DNA of 14,773 nucleotides from RGIG3009 sp964470515 (GCA_964470515.1 CAYYDD010000041.1:1-14773); one strand, 5' to 3'; counted from the first letter of the stretch, positions 1 through 6,560 are shown. The notes: generated by a model not told the origin, from the letters alone. Made by a program: numbers and translations.

Positions 1-83
1 CCTATGCGTCCACTCAACTGGCGCTCACCTAAACACATCTTGTTCGCTTTCCCTAATGTGTAACACATCATTGACAAACCTAC

Positions 84-102
84 AGCAGGAATTTTTCCTG
101 CT
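84..102. repeat. Perfect 8-bp hairpin
   Basis: AGCAGGAA and TTCCTGCT are exact inverted arms around a TTT loop. No long T run follows on either strand, so it is at best a weak terminator; it may be a remnant terminator for a gene left of the window. Confidence 0.5.
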
Positions 103-213
103 ACTTTCGGTTTTGGGAGCCTTCTAGGGAATGACGTCCACATCGTGCCGCCGGGCGTACGGGTGTTAGCAGGTGCCAGGTTCGCCCCTACGGTCTCAAA
201 TCAGCCTTGTAGA

Positions 214-230
214 GGCGACCATTGGTCGCC
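214..230. repeat. Perfect 7-bp hairpin (GGCGACC/GGTCGCC)
   Basis: GGCGACC and GGTCGCC are exact inverted arms around ATT. The arm sequence and its GC-rich flanks resemble small palindromic intergenic repeats I associate with Oscillospirales genomes; that resemblance is from memory only. Confidence 0.5.
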
Positions 231-307
231 CGTGGTTTTTGTACCCGTCAGCAAAGCCGCAGGAACCGGGCGTAGGGAACGCATTTTACCCCAAGGGCAT
301 TTCCTCA

Positions 308-324
308 CACGCCATAAAGGCGTG
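308..324. repeat. Perfect 6-bp hairpin (CACGCC/GGCGTG)
   Basis: CACGCC and GGCGTG pair around an ATAAA loop. There is no adjacent T run. It is part of the same hairpin cluster. Confidence 0.45.
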
Positions 325-370
325 CTCACGGCATACGTTCCGTCTCAAAATCGGTATAAACCTCGGCGGA

Positions 371-384
371 ACGGATGAATCCGT
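371..384. repeat. Perfect 6-bp palindrome (ACGGAT/ATCCGT)
   Basis: ACGGAT and ATCCGT flank GA. It lies about 75 bases past the stop of the metal ATPase on the minus strand. Read as minus-strand RNA it lacks a following T run, so I do not call it a terminator. Confidence 0.4.
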
Positions 385-459
385 CCCTTACGATGTTGGT
401 TTTTGTTTTGCGCGGGTGTTGGCGGCGGGGATGGTTTAGGTCAGGGCGACCTTGCGGGA

Positions 460-2517
460 TCAACGTTTCATAATACGCATTGCATTGCCGACGGCGATGA
501 GTGCCACGCCCACGTCGGCGAATACAGCCTCCCACATACCGGCGATGCCTACGGCACCGAGCATCAAAAACAGCGCCTTGATGCCGATGGCGATCACAAT
601 GTTCTGTACGACGATGCGTTTGGTGGCCTTGGCGATGGTGATCGCTTCCACCAGTTTGGCAGGCTCATCCGTCATCAGCACAACGTCCGCAGCTTCGATA
701 GCAGCATCCGAGCCGACACCACCCATGGCGATACCGATATCCGCGCGTGCCAGTACGGGGGCATCGTTGATTCCGTCACCCACGAACACGAGCTTGCTGC
801 CGGGACGCTTTTCACGGTCGAGCAGTTCGAGCCTTTGCACCTTTTGATCGGGCAGCAGCCCGGCAAAGCAGGTATCCACCCCCAGTTCCTCGGCAACGGC
901 GCGGGCGATATGCTCATCGTCACCCGTCAGCATCGCCGTTTGCTGTACGCCGTTTCGCTTCAGCGCGGCCACGGCGGCTTTGCTGTCGGGCTTGAGCTCG
1001 TCGGCGATGAGGATACACCCGGCGTACGCGCCGTCCACGGCCACATAGACCTGGGTGCCCGCCGCCTCACACGGTGTATAGCTGACACCCTCATCTTGCA
1101 TCAGCCGCGCACTGCCCGCCAGTACACGGTGGCCGTTAACCGTGGCGGCGATACCGCGCCCCGCCAATTCCTCACAGCCTTCCGGCATCGGAGACTGCGG
1201 GCAGGCCGCGCGCACCGACGCGGCGATGGGATGGGTGGACTCCTGCTCCGCCGCCGCAGCGTAGGCCAGCACCTCATCGGCGGTGAAGCCGTCGCCAGGT
1301 GTGATCGCGGTGACCTTGAACACACCGCGGGTGAGTGTGCCCGTTTTATCGAACACGACGGTGCTGACGCGGCCGAGGGCTTCCAGATAGTTACTGCCCT
1401 TGACCAACACGCCGTGCTTGGAGGCGGCACCGATGCCGCCGAAGAACGTGAGCGGTATCGAAATGACCAACGCGCACGGGCAGGAAATGACCAGAAATAC
1501 CAGCCCGCGACGTAGCCATTCAGACCAGCCGCCGACGAACAGCGGAGGGATGACGGCGAGCAGTGCCGCCAGAACGACCACGGCAGGGGTATAATAGCGG
1601 GCAAAGGTGGTGATAAAGTTCTCGGTGGAGGCTTTGTTGGCGGCGGCGTTTTCCACCAGCTCCAGAATTTTGGAGGCGGTAGACTCGCCGAACGGCTTGG
1701 TAACAGCGACCGTCAGCACACCGCGCTGATTAATGCTGCCGGACAGCACGGTATCCCCCACCCGCACGGTGCGCGGGACGGTTTCACCCGTCAGGGCACG
1801 GGTATCCAGCGCGGACTCACCCGCCAACACGACACCGTCGATCGGTACCCGCTCGCCCGGCTTGACGACGATGGTCTCACCGACGGCGACCTCTTCGGGC
1901 GGCACGACCACGCGTTCACCTCCGCGGAGAACGGTAGCTACGTCGGGGCGGATATCCATCAATGCCGCAATGGAACGGCGGGAGCGTTTGACCGACAGCT
2001 CCTGAAAGAACTCGCCCATCTGATAAAACAGCATCACAGCGACGGCCTCCGGGTATTCCCCGATGGCAAACGCGCCCACGGTGGACAGGCTCATCAAGAA
2101 ATTCTCATCGAACACGCGACCCTTGACGATGTTTCTCGCCGCTTTCCACAGCACGTCACCGCCGAGGAGAAGATACGCGAGGATGAGCAGCGTCAGCCTG
2201 ACCGCAAACACACGGCACAGCAAGCCCGCAACAAACACGGCCGCGCCGACGGCCAGGCGCACAAGTATCACGCGGCTGTCATCCTCTTCCTGCACGGATG
2301 CAGCGTATTCTGTCACCGTAATCTCCGGCTCGTGGCTGTGGATGATGGCGGTGATCTGCGACAGCGGCGACTCGGTCGCTTCCACATCCACCGTCAAGGT
2401 CTGCCTCATCAGATTGACCGATGCCGAACGAATGCCGCGAAGCGCCCCCACCTCGCGTTCGATCTCCGCGCTGCAGTGCGGACAATCCAGCCCTTTCAGT
2501 ACAAATATCTGTTTCAT
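460..2517 (-). CDS. cadA: Zn/Cd/Pb-exporting P1B-type ATPase (CadA/ZntA family)
   Basis: This is a membrane pump that uses ATP to export soft divalent metals such as Zn2+, Cd2+ or Pb2+. The 685-residue protein has one N-terminal heavy-metal-associated domain with CPHC (residues 12-15). It has the actuator TGE (243-245), the membrane metal motif SCPCAL (345-350), the phosphorylated aspartate in DKTGT (D390), the HP locus (429-430) and GDGINDAP (580-587). In the last membrane segment Lys647 and Asp668 are spaced like ZntA K693/D714, which supports the Zn/Cd/Pb subclass rather than copper. I chose the ATG at 2517 because GGAGG (2524-2528) precedes it. An in-frame start 12 codons upstream would run through the operator. 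The upstream neighbour is a CadC-type repressor, which fits metal-induced expression. The exact metal preference is inferred. Confidence 0.93.
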   Translation of the reverse strand: MKQIFVLKGLDCPHCSAEIEREVGALRGIRSASVNLMRQTLTVDVEATESPLSQITAIIHSHEPEITVTEYAASVQEEDDSRVILVRLAVGAAVFVAGLLCRVFAVRLTLLILAYLLLGGDVLWKAARNIVKGRVFDENFLMSLSTVGAFAIGEYPEAVAVMLFYQMGEFFQELSVKRSRRSIAALMDIRPDVATVLRGGERVVVPPEEVAVGETIVVKPGERVPIDGVVLAGESALDTRALTGETVPRTVRVGDTVLSGSINQRGVLTVAVTKPFGESTASKILELVENAAANKASTENFITTFARYYTPAVVVLAALLAVIPPLFVGGWSEWLRRGLVFLVISCPCALVISIPLTFFGGIGAASKHGVLVKGSNYLEALGRVSTVVFDKTGTLTRGVFKVTAITPGDGFTADEVLAYAAAAEQESTHPIAASVRAACPQSPMPEGCEELAGRGIAATVNGHRVLAGSARLMQDEGVSYTPCEAAGTQVYVAVDGAYAGCILIADELKPDSKAAVAALKRNGVQQTAMLTGDDEHIARAVAEELGVDTCFAGLLPDQKVQRLELLDREKRPGSKLVFVGDGINDAPVLARADIGIAMGGVGSDAAIEAADVVLMTDEPAKLVEAITIAKATKRIVVQNIVIAIGIKALFLMLGAVGIAGMWEAVFADVGVALIAVGNAMRIMKR

Positions 2518-2538
2518 AGTACGCCTCCGCTCGCTATT

Positions 2539-2567
2539 TTTGTAGTTGTTCAATCATTCAACTATAA
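2539..2567 (-). promoter_or_regulatory. Possible weak promoter of the metal ATPase gene
   Basis: On the minus strand TTATAG (2567-2562), a 17-base spacer and TACAAA (2544-2539) give a poor but correctly spaced promoter. The operator-like repeat lies between and over these boxes. The ATPase could also be reached by readthrough from the repressor gene. Confidence 0.35.
2543..2564. promoter_or_regulatory. Operator-like inverted repeat before the metal ATPase
   Basis: TAGTTG and CAACTA are exact inverted arms with a 10-base centre, 26 bases upstream of the ATPase start. The 12-base string GTTGTTCAATCA within it recurs exactly in front of the repressor gene. TTCAA-rich repeats of this kind are typical ArsR/CadC binding sites. 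The likely ligand is the neighbouring CadC-like protein. Confidence 0.65.
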
Positions 2568-2571
2568 CGGG

Positions 2572-2594
2572 AAATAAAAACAGCACCGGGTGCT
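2572..2594 (-). terminator. Rho-independent terminator after the cadC-like gene
   Basis: Four bases past the repressor stop, AGCAC and GTGCT form a short GC-rich hairpin (2582-2594). On the minus strand it is followed by GTTTTTATTT. A-rich sequence on the other side makes it roughly symmetrical. The stem is only about 5 bp, so termination may be partial, letting some transcripts continue into the ATPase gene. Confidence 0.55.
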
Positions 2595-2597
2595 TTT

Positions 2598-2951
2598 TTA
2601 TTCGCTGAGGTGCTCAAGGCCCATATCAATGATCTGCTTGACGTGATCGTCGGACAGTGAGTAATATACGATCTGCGCTTCCTTGCGGAATTTCACGAGA
2701 TTCGCAAGGCGCAGCACCTTGAGCTGATGGGACACCGCCGATTTGGTGAGGCCGAGCAGCACCGCCAGATCGCAAACACACATTTCGCTGTGCTCCAGTG
2801 CGTGCAGAATGCGTACGCGGGTGGCATCGCCGAACAGCTTGTACAGCGAGGCGAGCCGTACGTAGTCATCGGTGCTTTGCAGTCGGCCGCGCACATCGTT
2901 GACCACACACTCGTGGATGACCTCGCAATCGCAGGTGTATTGTTTATCCAT
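2598..2951 (-). CDS. cadC: CadC-type ArsR/SmtB metal-sensing repressor
   Basis: This 117-residue winged-helix repressor would release DNA when Cd, Pb or Zn binds. Cysteines sit at 7, 9, 15, 58 and 60, the last two in MCVCDLA of the metal-binding helix. Staphylococcus aureus CadC uses Cys7, Cys11, Cys58 and Cys60 for its soft-metal site. The second, C-terminal helix site of CadC (Asp101, His103, His114, Glu117) is matched at identical positions: D101, H103, H114, E117. The recognition helix region reads LTKSAVSHQLKVL (68-80). The ATG at 2951 has GAGGAG upstream. The gene sits between its own promoter and operator and the ATPase gene it probably controls. Length and residue positions make CadC a better fit than ArsR or CzrA. 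The DNA target is inferred. Confidence 0.9.
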   Translation of the reverse strand: MDKQYTCDCEVIHECVVNDVRGRLQSTDDYVRLASLYKLFGDATRVRILHALEHSEMCVCDLAVLLGLTKSAVSHQLKVLRLANLVKFRKEAQIVYYSLSDDHVKQIIDMGLEHLSE

Positions 2952-2972
2952 CGTGCCGTCTCCTCTTCGTAG

Positions 2973-2988
2973 TTGAACGGTTGTTCAA
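2973..2988. promoter_or_regulatory. Operator-like inverted repeat before the cadC-like gene
   Basis: TTGAAC and GTTCAA are exact inverted arms around GGTT. The site starts a few bases after the -10 box and covers the expected transcription start, an ideal place for autorepression. It shares GTTGTTCAATCA with the site in front of the ATPase. Confidence 0.75.
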
Positions 2989-2992
2989 TCAC

Positions 2993-3021
2993 GGTATAGC
3001 GCAGTTTTTCGGAATTGTCAA
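2993..3021 (-). promoter_or_regulatory. Sigma-70-type promoter of the cadC-like gene
   Basis: On the minus strand a consensus TTGACA (3021-3016), a 17-base spacer and TATACC (2998-2993) lie 42 bases upstream of the start codon. The operator follows directly. Confidence 0.8.
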
Positions 3022-3048
3022 GGGGGATTTTGCAACGGGAACTCCCCA

Positions 3049-3065
3049 GTCACGTTGCGCGTGAC
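3049..3065. repeat. Small inverted repeat in the cadC-purC gap
   Basis: GTCACG and CGTGAC pair around TTGCG. The following text to about 3110 is non-coding and looks like a degraded intergenic element. No gene is seen between the cadC promoter and the purC terminator. Confidence 0.35.
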
Positions 3066-3112
3066 AGCCCCCTCAGGGAGACGACCTTGTAAGGGATCGC
3101 GAACGGACAGCG

Positions 3113-3146
3113 AACCGCGGCGGCAGGATACCCTGCCGCCGCGGTT
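3113..3146 (-). terminator. Strong hairpin after purC
   Basis: Two exact 15-base inverted arms (3113-3127 and 3132-3146) enclose ATAC, starting 10 bases past the purC stop. The T run on the minus strand is short (TT then CG), so it may stabilise the 3' end or terminate weakly; on the plus strand TTTT follows. Confidence 0.65.
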
Positions 3147-3155
3147 TTGGCTATA

Positions 3156-3845
3156 TTACAGACCCATCTTCTCGAGCAACATTTTCGAGCACTCGAGCTG
3201 ATTCGGGATGTTGCCGTTTTCGTCACGGACACGCCAGATATCCGGCGTGATCTCGTCCGCCACATACATCTTGCCGTTCTCGTCGTAGCCGATCTCGATC
3301 TTGAAGTCGATGAGCGTCAGGCCCATCGGCGCCAGCTCGTTCTTGAGCACCTCACCCACGCGCAACACGATATCCTGTGCCTCGTCGTACTGGCCTTCCT
3401 TGAGCAGACCCTTCATCAGGCAGATGCGCTCGCTGATGAGCGGATCGCCCTGAATATCGTCCTTCAGCGTGACCTCGGCGTACGGAGGATCAAACACGAT
3501 GCCCTCCTCCAGCGTGAAGCGGCGGCACATACTGCCGGCGGTGAAATAGCGGAGCACGAACTCCAACTTCGGCACCGTCAGGTTGCGCACCTGCATCAGA
3601 CCCTTGTCGATATCGGCGGCAATGTAGTGCGTGGGAATACCGTTTTTCTCCATCAATTCGAAGAAATACTTGGAAATGGCGAGACCGATCTTACCCTTGC
3701 CCTCCACGCTACCGCCGACAGTGTTGGAGCCGGGGTCGAATACGCCGTTTTCACCGGTCATACTGTCCTTAAAGAACAGATGGACGACGTTGTTTTCTTC
3801 ATCCAGCATAACGTTCTTGGTTTTTCCCGTGTAAAGCGTTTTCAT
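3156..3845 (-). CDS. purC: SAICAR synthetase (phosphoribosylaminoimidazole-succinocarboxamide synthase)
   Basis: This cytoplasmic enzyme joins CAIR and aspartate using ATP to make SAICAR in de novo purine synthesis. The 229-residue protein has the N-terminal nucleotide-binding start LYTGKTKNVM (4-13), equivalent to YRGKAKTVY in E. coli PurC. The middle contains RRFTLEEGIVFDPP, and the C-terminal part has LIDFKIEIGY followed by ADEITPDIWR, matching the family pattern DFKxEfG...DExsPD. The start at 3845 is chosen because GGGAG precedes it at good spacing and the promoter fits; an in-frame start 14 codons upstream lacks this. The gene stands alone with its own promoter and terminator, not in a pur operon. 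The central part differs noticeably from the E. coli enzyme, as in a divergent clostridial subtype. Confidence 0.88.
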   Translation of the reverse strand: MKTLYTGKTKNVMLDEENNVVHLFFKDSMTGENGVFDPGSNTVGGSVEGKGKIGLAISKYFFELMEKNGIPTHYIAADIDKGLMQVRNLTVPKLEFVLRYFTAGSMCRRFTLEEGIVFDPPYAEVTLKDDIQGDPLISERICLMKGLLKEGQYDEAQDIVLRVGEVLKNELAPMGLTLIDFKIEIGYDENGKMYVADEITPDIWRVRDENGNIPNQLECSKMLLEKMGL

Positions 3846-3908
3846 TTGTAAGACTCCCTTAAATAGATTCCCAGCACTTCCACTCACGCTTTCATACTGA
3901 TATGGAAC

Positions 3909-3937
3909 ATTATAAAATATCCGCTATAAAATTTCAA
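3909..3937 (-). promoter_or_regulatory. Sigma-70-type promoter of purC
   Basis: On the minus strand TTGAAA (3937-3932), exactly 17 bases, and a consensus TATAAT (3914-3909) lie in AT-rich DNA 63 bases upstream of the purC start. I see no purine riboswitch in the short leader. Confidence 0.85.
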
Positions 3938-3970
3938 GATTTTTTTGCCCGGCACTTTAAATTTCATCAA

Positions 3971-4007
3971 GAAAAACAGAAAAGCACGTCGCATAACGAC
4001 GTGCTTT
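3971..4007 (-). terminator. Orphan minus-strand terminator
   Basis: AAAGCACGTCG and CGACGTGCTTT (3981-4007) are exact 11-base arms around CATAA. On the minus strand they are followed by a broken T run (TTTTCTGTTTTTC). The orientation points away from any gene: the only gene to the right reads on the plus strand. It may shield purC from antisense transcription, end an unrecognised small RNA, or be left over from a lost gene. Confidence 0.7.
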
Positions 4008-4091
4008 CAGCACTATAGCCGAAAAGCCACGCCTATGGGTTGTGCACAAGTCAAAACCGACAATTAGGGCTTGCGAGTGAAGAAATACAAC

Positions 4092-4120
4092 TTGACAAAT
4101 CGACATCGCCGCAATATAAA
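4092..4120 (+). promoter_or_regulatory. Sigma-70-type promoter of the DUF5131 gene
   Basis: A consensus TTGACA (4092-4097), a 17-base spacer and TATAAA (4115-4120) lie 25 bases upstream of the ATG at 4146. An AAAGAAG ribosome binding site is at 4131-4137. The promoter looks intact although the gene it drives is broken. Confidence 0.8.
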
Positions 4121-4145
4121 TAAAGCTAGGAAAGAAGAATGGTCT

Positions 4146-4988
4146 ATGGATATCAACCATAGGATATGGAACCCGTGGCACGGCTACCACAAATGCAGTG
4201 AGGGCTACCAGAACTGCTATACGTACTTCTTGGATAAGCGGTACGGCCGGGATACCAATGAGGTGGTCAGAAACAAGTCGGATTTCAATCTGCCCGTCAA
4301 GAGGGACCGAGCAGGCAACTGGAAACTGCCGAGCGGCTGCTTTGTGCGTGTGTGTATGGCCAGTGACTTTTTCATTGAAGAAGCTGATGCGTGGCGGGAC
4401 GAGGCGTGGGAGTTTATCCGCCGCCGACCCGACGTGACCTTTTCTCTGCTGACGAAGCGTGCCGAGCGTATCAAAAACTGCTTGCCCGCCGACTGGGGCG
4501 AGGGCTGGGATAACGTGTCCTTTTCGGTCTCCTGCGAAAACCAGAAACGGCTGGAGTAGCGGATGCCGTATCTGTTGAATATTCCCGCCAAGCATCGTTG
4601 GATAAGTCTGAAGCCGTTCATCGGCGCGGTGGATATCGCACCGTATCTGGCAACCGGAAAGATCGAGACCGTGCTGGCCGACGGCGAAAACTATCTGGGC
4701 TCCCGTCCGCTACATTATGAATGGGTCAAGCGGGTGCACGATGCGTGTGCGGAGTACAATGTTCAGCTCATTTTCGGCCAGACCGGCAACGTCTTCATCA
4801 AGGACGGCAAGGAGTATAAGATCCGCAGCCGTACGGAGCAGATGGTGCAGGCGTTAAAGAGCGGTCTGCATTACCCGCCCGTCAACGTTGAAGTCGAGGC
4901 GGCTGTCATCCTAGCGCGGAAAACGGCTAGGGAAGAAACCATGGAAGCGCGTCGCAGGCCTCGGAACGAAGATAAATTTTATTGCTGA
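4146..4988 (+). pseudogene. DUF5131 (phage Gp37/Gp68-like) gene with an in-frame amber stop
   Basis: The reading frame encodes a DUF5131-family protein. The biochemical role of this family is, to my knowledge, not established; it is known from phages and bacterial genomes and carries a radical-SAM-like cysteine motif. Family marks are the WNPWHG start (residues 8-13), NCYTYFLD, CMASDFFIEEADAWR, LLTKRAERI, DWGEGWDNVSF, then after the break KPFIGAV, GENY and FKQTG-like FGQTGNVFIKDG. A TAG at 4557-4559 (codon 138) splits the protein, and the same frame continues to the TGA at 4986-4988, 280 codons in all. The family usually has an acidic residue there, so GAG to TAG is the simplest cause. Tyr14 and Tyr21 stand where the family normally has Cys; only Cys17 and Cys24 remain in the region. 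Readthrough or two separate halves are possible but less likely. It is the only plus-strand gene in the window. Confidence 0.78.
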
Positions 4989-4997
4989 ACAATAAGC

Positions 4998-5026
4998 AAA
5001 AGGCGTCGCTGACAGCGTTGCCTTTT
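4998..5026. terminator. Bidirectional terminator between DUF5131 and trpB2
   Basis: AAAAGGC and GCCTTTT (outer arms) and CGCT/AGCG (inner arms) form one hairpin with a GT/TT mismatch and GAC loop. A runs on one side and T runs on the other let it serve both convergent genes. Confidence 0.75.
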
Positions 5027-5036
5027 GTTGTGCGGA

Positions 5037-6410
5037 TCAGTCTATTGGGGGAAGCTTTGCGCGGTACGTTGCCAACTCCTCGTCGGTGGGAATATAATCG
5101 CTCATATCACCGTCGTGGAATTTCTCGTACGCCACCATATCGAAATAGCCGGTGCCGGTGAGGCCAAACACGATGGTCTTTTCCTCGCCCGTCTCCTTGC
5201 ATTGGAGCGCTTCGTCGATGGCGACGCGGATGGCGTGGGAGCTCTCAGGTGCGGGCAGGATGCCCTCGACCCGTGCGAAGTATTCCGCCGCCTCGAACAC
5301 GTCGGTCTGCTTGACGCTGACGGCCTCCATCAGGCCTTGGTGATACAGCTCGGAGAGCGTGGAGCTCATACCGTGGTAGCGCAAGCCGCCCGCGTGGTTG
5401 GCGGTGGGGATGAAATCGCTGCCGAGCGTGTACATCTTCGCAAGCGGGCAAACCATACCGGTATCGCAGAAGTCGTAGGCATACGCGCCGCGGGTGAAGC
5501 TGGGGCAGGACGCGGGCTCCACGGCGATGATGCGGTAATCCGCCTCGCCGCGTAGCTTCTCACCCATAAACGGGGCGATGAGACCGCCGAGATTGGAGCC
5601 GCCGCCCGCACAGCCGATGATGATATCCGGCTTGACACCGTATTTATCCAGTGCGGCCTTGGTTTCCAGACCGATGACCGACTGATGCAGTAGCACCTGA
5701 TTGAGCACGCTGCCGAGCACGTAACGGTAGCCGTCGCTGGTGACCGCCTTTTCCACTGCCTCGGAGATGGCACAGCCGAGGCTGCCCGTGGTGCCGGGAT
5801 GCTCGGCGAGTATCCTTCGGCCGACCTCCGTCTCCATCGACGGCGACGGCGTGACCGACGCGCCGTAGGTGCGCATCACCTCGCGGCGGAAGGGCTTTTG
5901 CTCATACGAGCATTTAACCATATACACCTTGCAGTTGAGACCGAAGTACGAGCAGGCCATCGACAGTGCCGTACCCCACTGGCCGGCTCCGGTCTCCGTG
6001 GTCACACCTTTCAGCCCCTGCTTTTTCGCGTAATAGGCCTGCGCGATGGCGGAATTGAGCTTGTGGCTACCGCTGGTGTTGTTGCCCTCGAACTTGTAAT
6101 AGATCTTGGCGGGCGTGCCGAGCTTTTCTTCCAGACGGTACGCACGCACCAGCGGTGCCGGTCGGTACATCTTGTAGAAATCGCGGATCTCCCCGGGGAT
6201 CTCGAAATACGCGGTATCGTTATCCAGCTCCTGCGCGATAAGCTCCTCGCAGAACACACCGGCAAGCTCCTCCGCCTTCATCGGCTGATGGGTGCCGGGA
6301 TTAAGAAGCGGTGCGGGCTTTTGCTTCATATCCGCCCGCAGGTTATACCACGCGCACGGCATCTCCGCTTCGTCCAGATAAATTTTATAAGGAATCTTTT
6401 CGGTTTTCAT
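5037..6410 (-). CDS. trpB: Tryptophan synthase beta chain-like protein (TrpB2 type)
   Basis: This PLP enzyme is expected to condense indole (or a related nucleophile) with serine to give tryptophan. The 457-residue protein has the TrpB2 signature: a long N-terminal extension, RPAPLVRAYRLEEKLG (83-98) and the PLP lysine in SGSHKLNSA (K117). ETGAGQWG (139-146) and the phosphate-binding loop GGGSN (269-273) follow. It is longer than classical TrpB (about 400 residues), as is normal for TrpB2. The ATG at 6410 has GGAGG 8 bases upstream. No trpA or other trp gene is in the window, so it probably acts alone, for example in indole salvage. A Trp T-box and a Trp-Trp leader ORF precede it, which strongly supports a role in tryptophan supply. 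The physiological indole source is unknown. Confidence 0.92.
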   Translation of the reverse strand: MKTEKIPYKIYLDEAEMPCAWYNLRADMKQKPAPLLNPGTHQPMKAEELAGVFCEELIAQELDNDTAYFEIPGEIRDFYKMYRPAPLVRAYRLEEKLGTPAKIYYKFEGNNTSGSHKLNSAIAQAYYAKKQGLKGVTTETGAGQWGTALSMACSYFGLNCKVYMVKCSYEQKPFRREVMRTYGASVTPSPSMETEVGRRILAEHPGTTGSLGCAISEAVEKAVTSDGYRYVLGSVLNQVLLHQSVIGLETKAALDKYGVKPDIIIGCAGGGSNLGGLIAPFMGEKLRGEADYRIIAVEPASCPSFTRGAYAYDFCDTGMVCPLAKMYTLGSDFIPTANHAGGLRYHGMSSTLSELYHQGLMEAVSVKQTDVFEAAEYFARVEGILPAPESSHAIRVAIDEALQCKETGEEKTIVFGLTGTGYFDMVAYEKFHDGDMSDYIPTDEELATYRAKLPPID

Positions 6411-6499
6411 AATCGTATCCTCCGTATCATTTTAAATCGGGTCGAGTTACACCGTCGTATTCGGCGCGCGGGGCGCCACCAGCGTTTCGTCAGTATCAT
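6407..6499 (-). CDS. Putative Trp-Trp leader peptide upstream of trpB2
   Basis: A 30-codon ORF begins at 6499 with GGGAGG placed 8 bases upstream, right after the T-box terminator. The peptide starts MILTKRWWRPARRIRR. Codons 7 and 8 are both TGG (6481-6476), and the rest is very arginine-rich. Its TGA overlaps the trpB2 ATG as ATGA, so the two would be translationally coupled. A GC-rich hairpin (GGCGC/GCGCC) lies just after the Trp codons. Known precedents are trpL attenuators and the rtpA leader peptide of the Bacillus at operon, where a T-box is followed by a Trp-rich ORF. That this peptide senses charged tRNA-Trp is inference; it could be a chance ORF, though start, RBS and overlap all fit. 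Confidence 0.6.
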   Translation of the reverse strand: MILTKRWWRPARRIRRCNSTRFKMIRRIRL

Positions 6500-6520
6500 T
6501 ATGATCGCCTCCCTGCAATA

Positions 6521-6560
6521 AGAAACGTCCTTGACAGAACTATACGTTCTGTCAAGGACG
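6521..6560 (-). terminator. T-box regulated terminator
   Basis: Exact 15-base arms (6560-6546 and 6540-6526, CGTCCTTGACAGAAC and its complement) enclose GTATA and are followed by TTTCTTATT. It forms when the antiterminator does not, that is when tRNA-Trp is charged. Confidence 0.9.

Larger units (their letters stand above)
1..459. other. Gene-free left end rich in hairpins
   Basis: I see no convincing gene here. Short open frames exist on both strands, but none has a credible ribosome binding site or a protein I recognise. The stretch instead carries several short perfect inverted repeats, listed separately, spaced through GC-rich text. It lies downstream of the metal ATPase (minus strand), so it is a 3' intergenic region. 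The clustering resembles the short palindromic intergenic elements common in gut Clostridia, but I cannot confirm copies elsewhere in the genome. Confidence 0.6.

Noticed and set aside
145..439. Two overlapping short open frames at the left end
   Set aside because: No ribosome site and they pass through perfect hairpins. The proline- and arginine-rich translation looks like the spurious ORFs often seen over GC-rich intergenic repeats.
403..1515. Long plus-strand open frame (370 codons)
   Set aside because: It is the antisense shadow of the metal ATPase, whose motifs are clear on the minus strand. It shows no family features and no ribosome site.
3147..3851. Long plus-strand open frame opposite purC
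   Set aside because: Histidine- and leucine-rich antisense shadow of purC; no recognisable domain.
3846..3908. Purine riboswitch in the purC leader
   Set aside because: The leader between promoter and start is only about 56 bases and shows none of the three-stem purine aptamer pattern.
4007..4091. Minus-strand promoter for a small RNA ending at the orphan terminator
   Set aside because: Candidate boxes (TATAGT near 4012) lack a matching -35 at proper spacing, so I do not list a small RNA gene.
3957..4595. Minus-strand open frame opposite the DUF5131 gene
   Set aside because: It runs through the orphan terminator hairpin and has no family resemblance, while the plus strand encodes recognisable DUF5131 motifs with a promoter and ribosome site.
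4563..4988. Independent second gene after the TAG in the DUF5131 region
   Set aside because: It begins with an ATG 3 bases after the stop in the same frame, without its own ribosome site, and matches the C-terminal half of the same family, so it is the downstream part of the broken gene.
5799..6521. Plus-strand open frame opposite trpB2 and its leader
   Set aside because: Antisense shadow covering the trpB2 start and leader ORF; no supporting signals.
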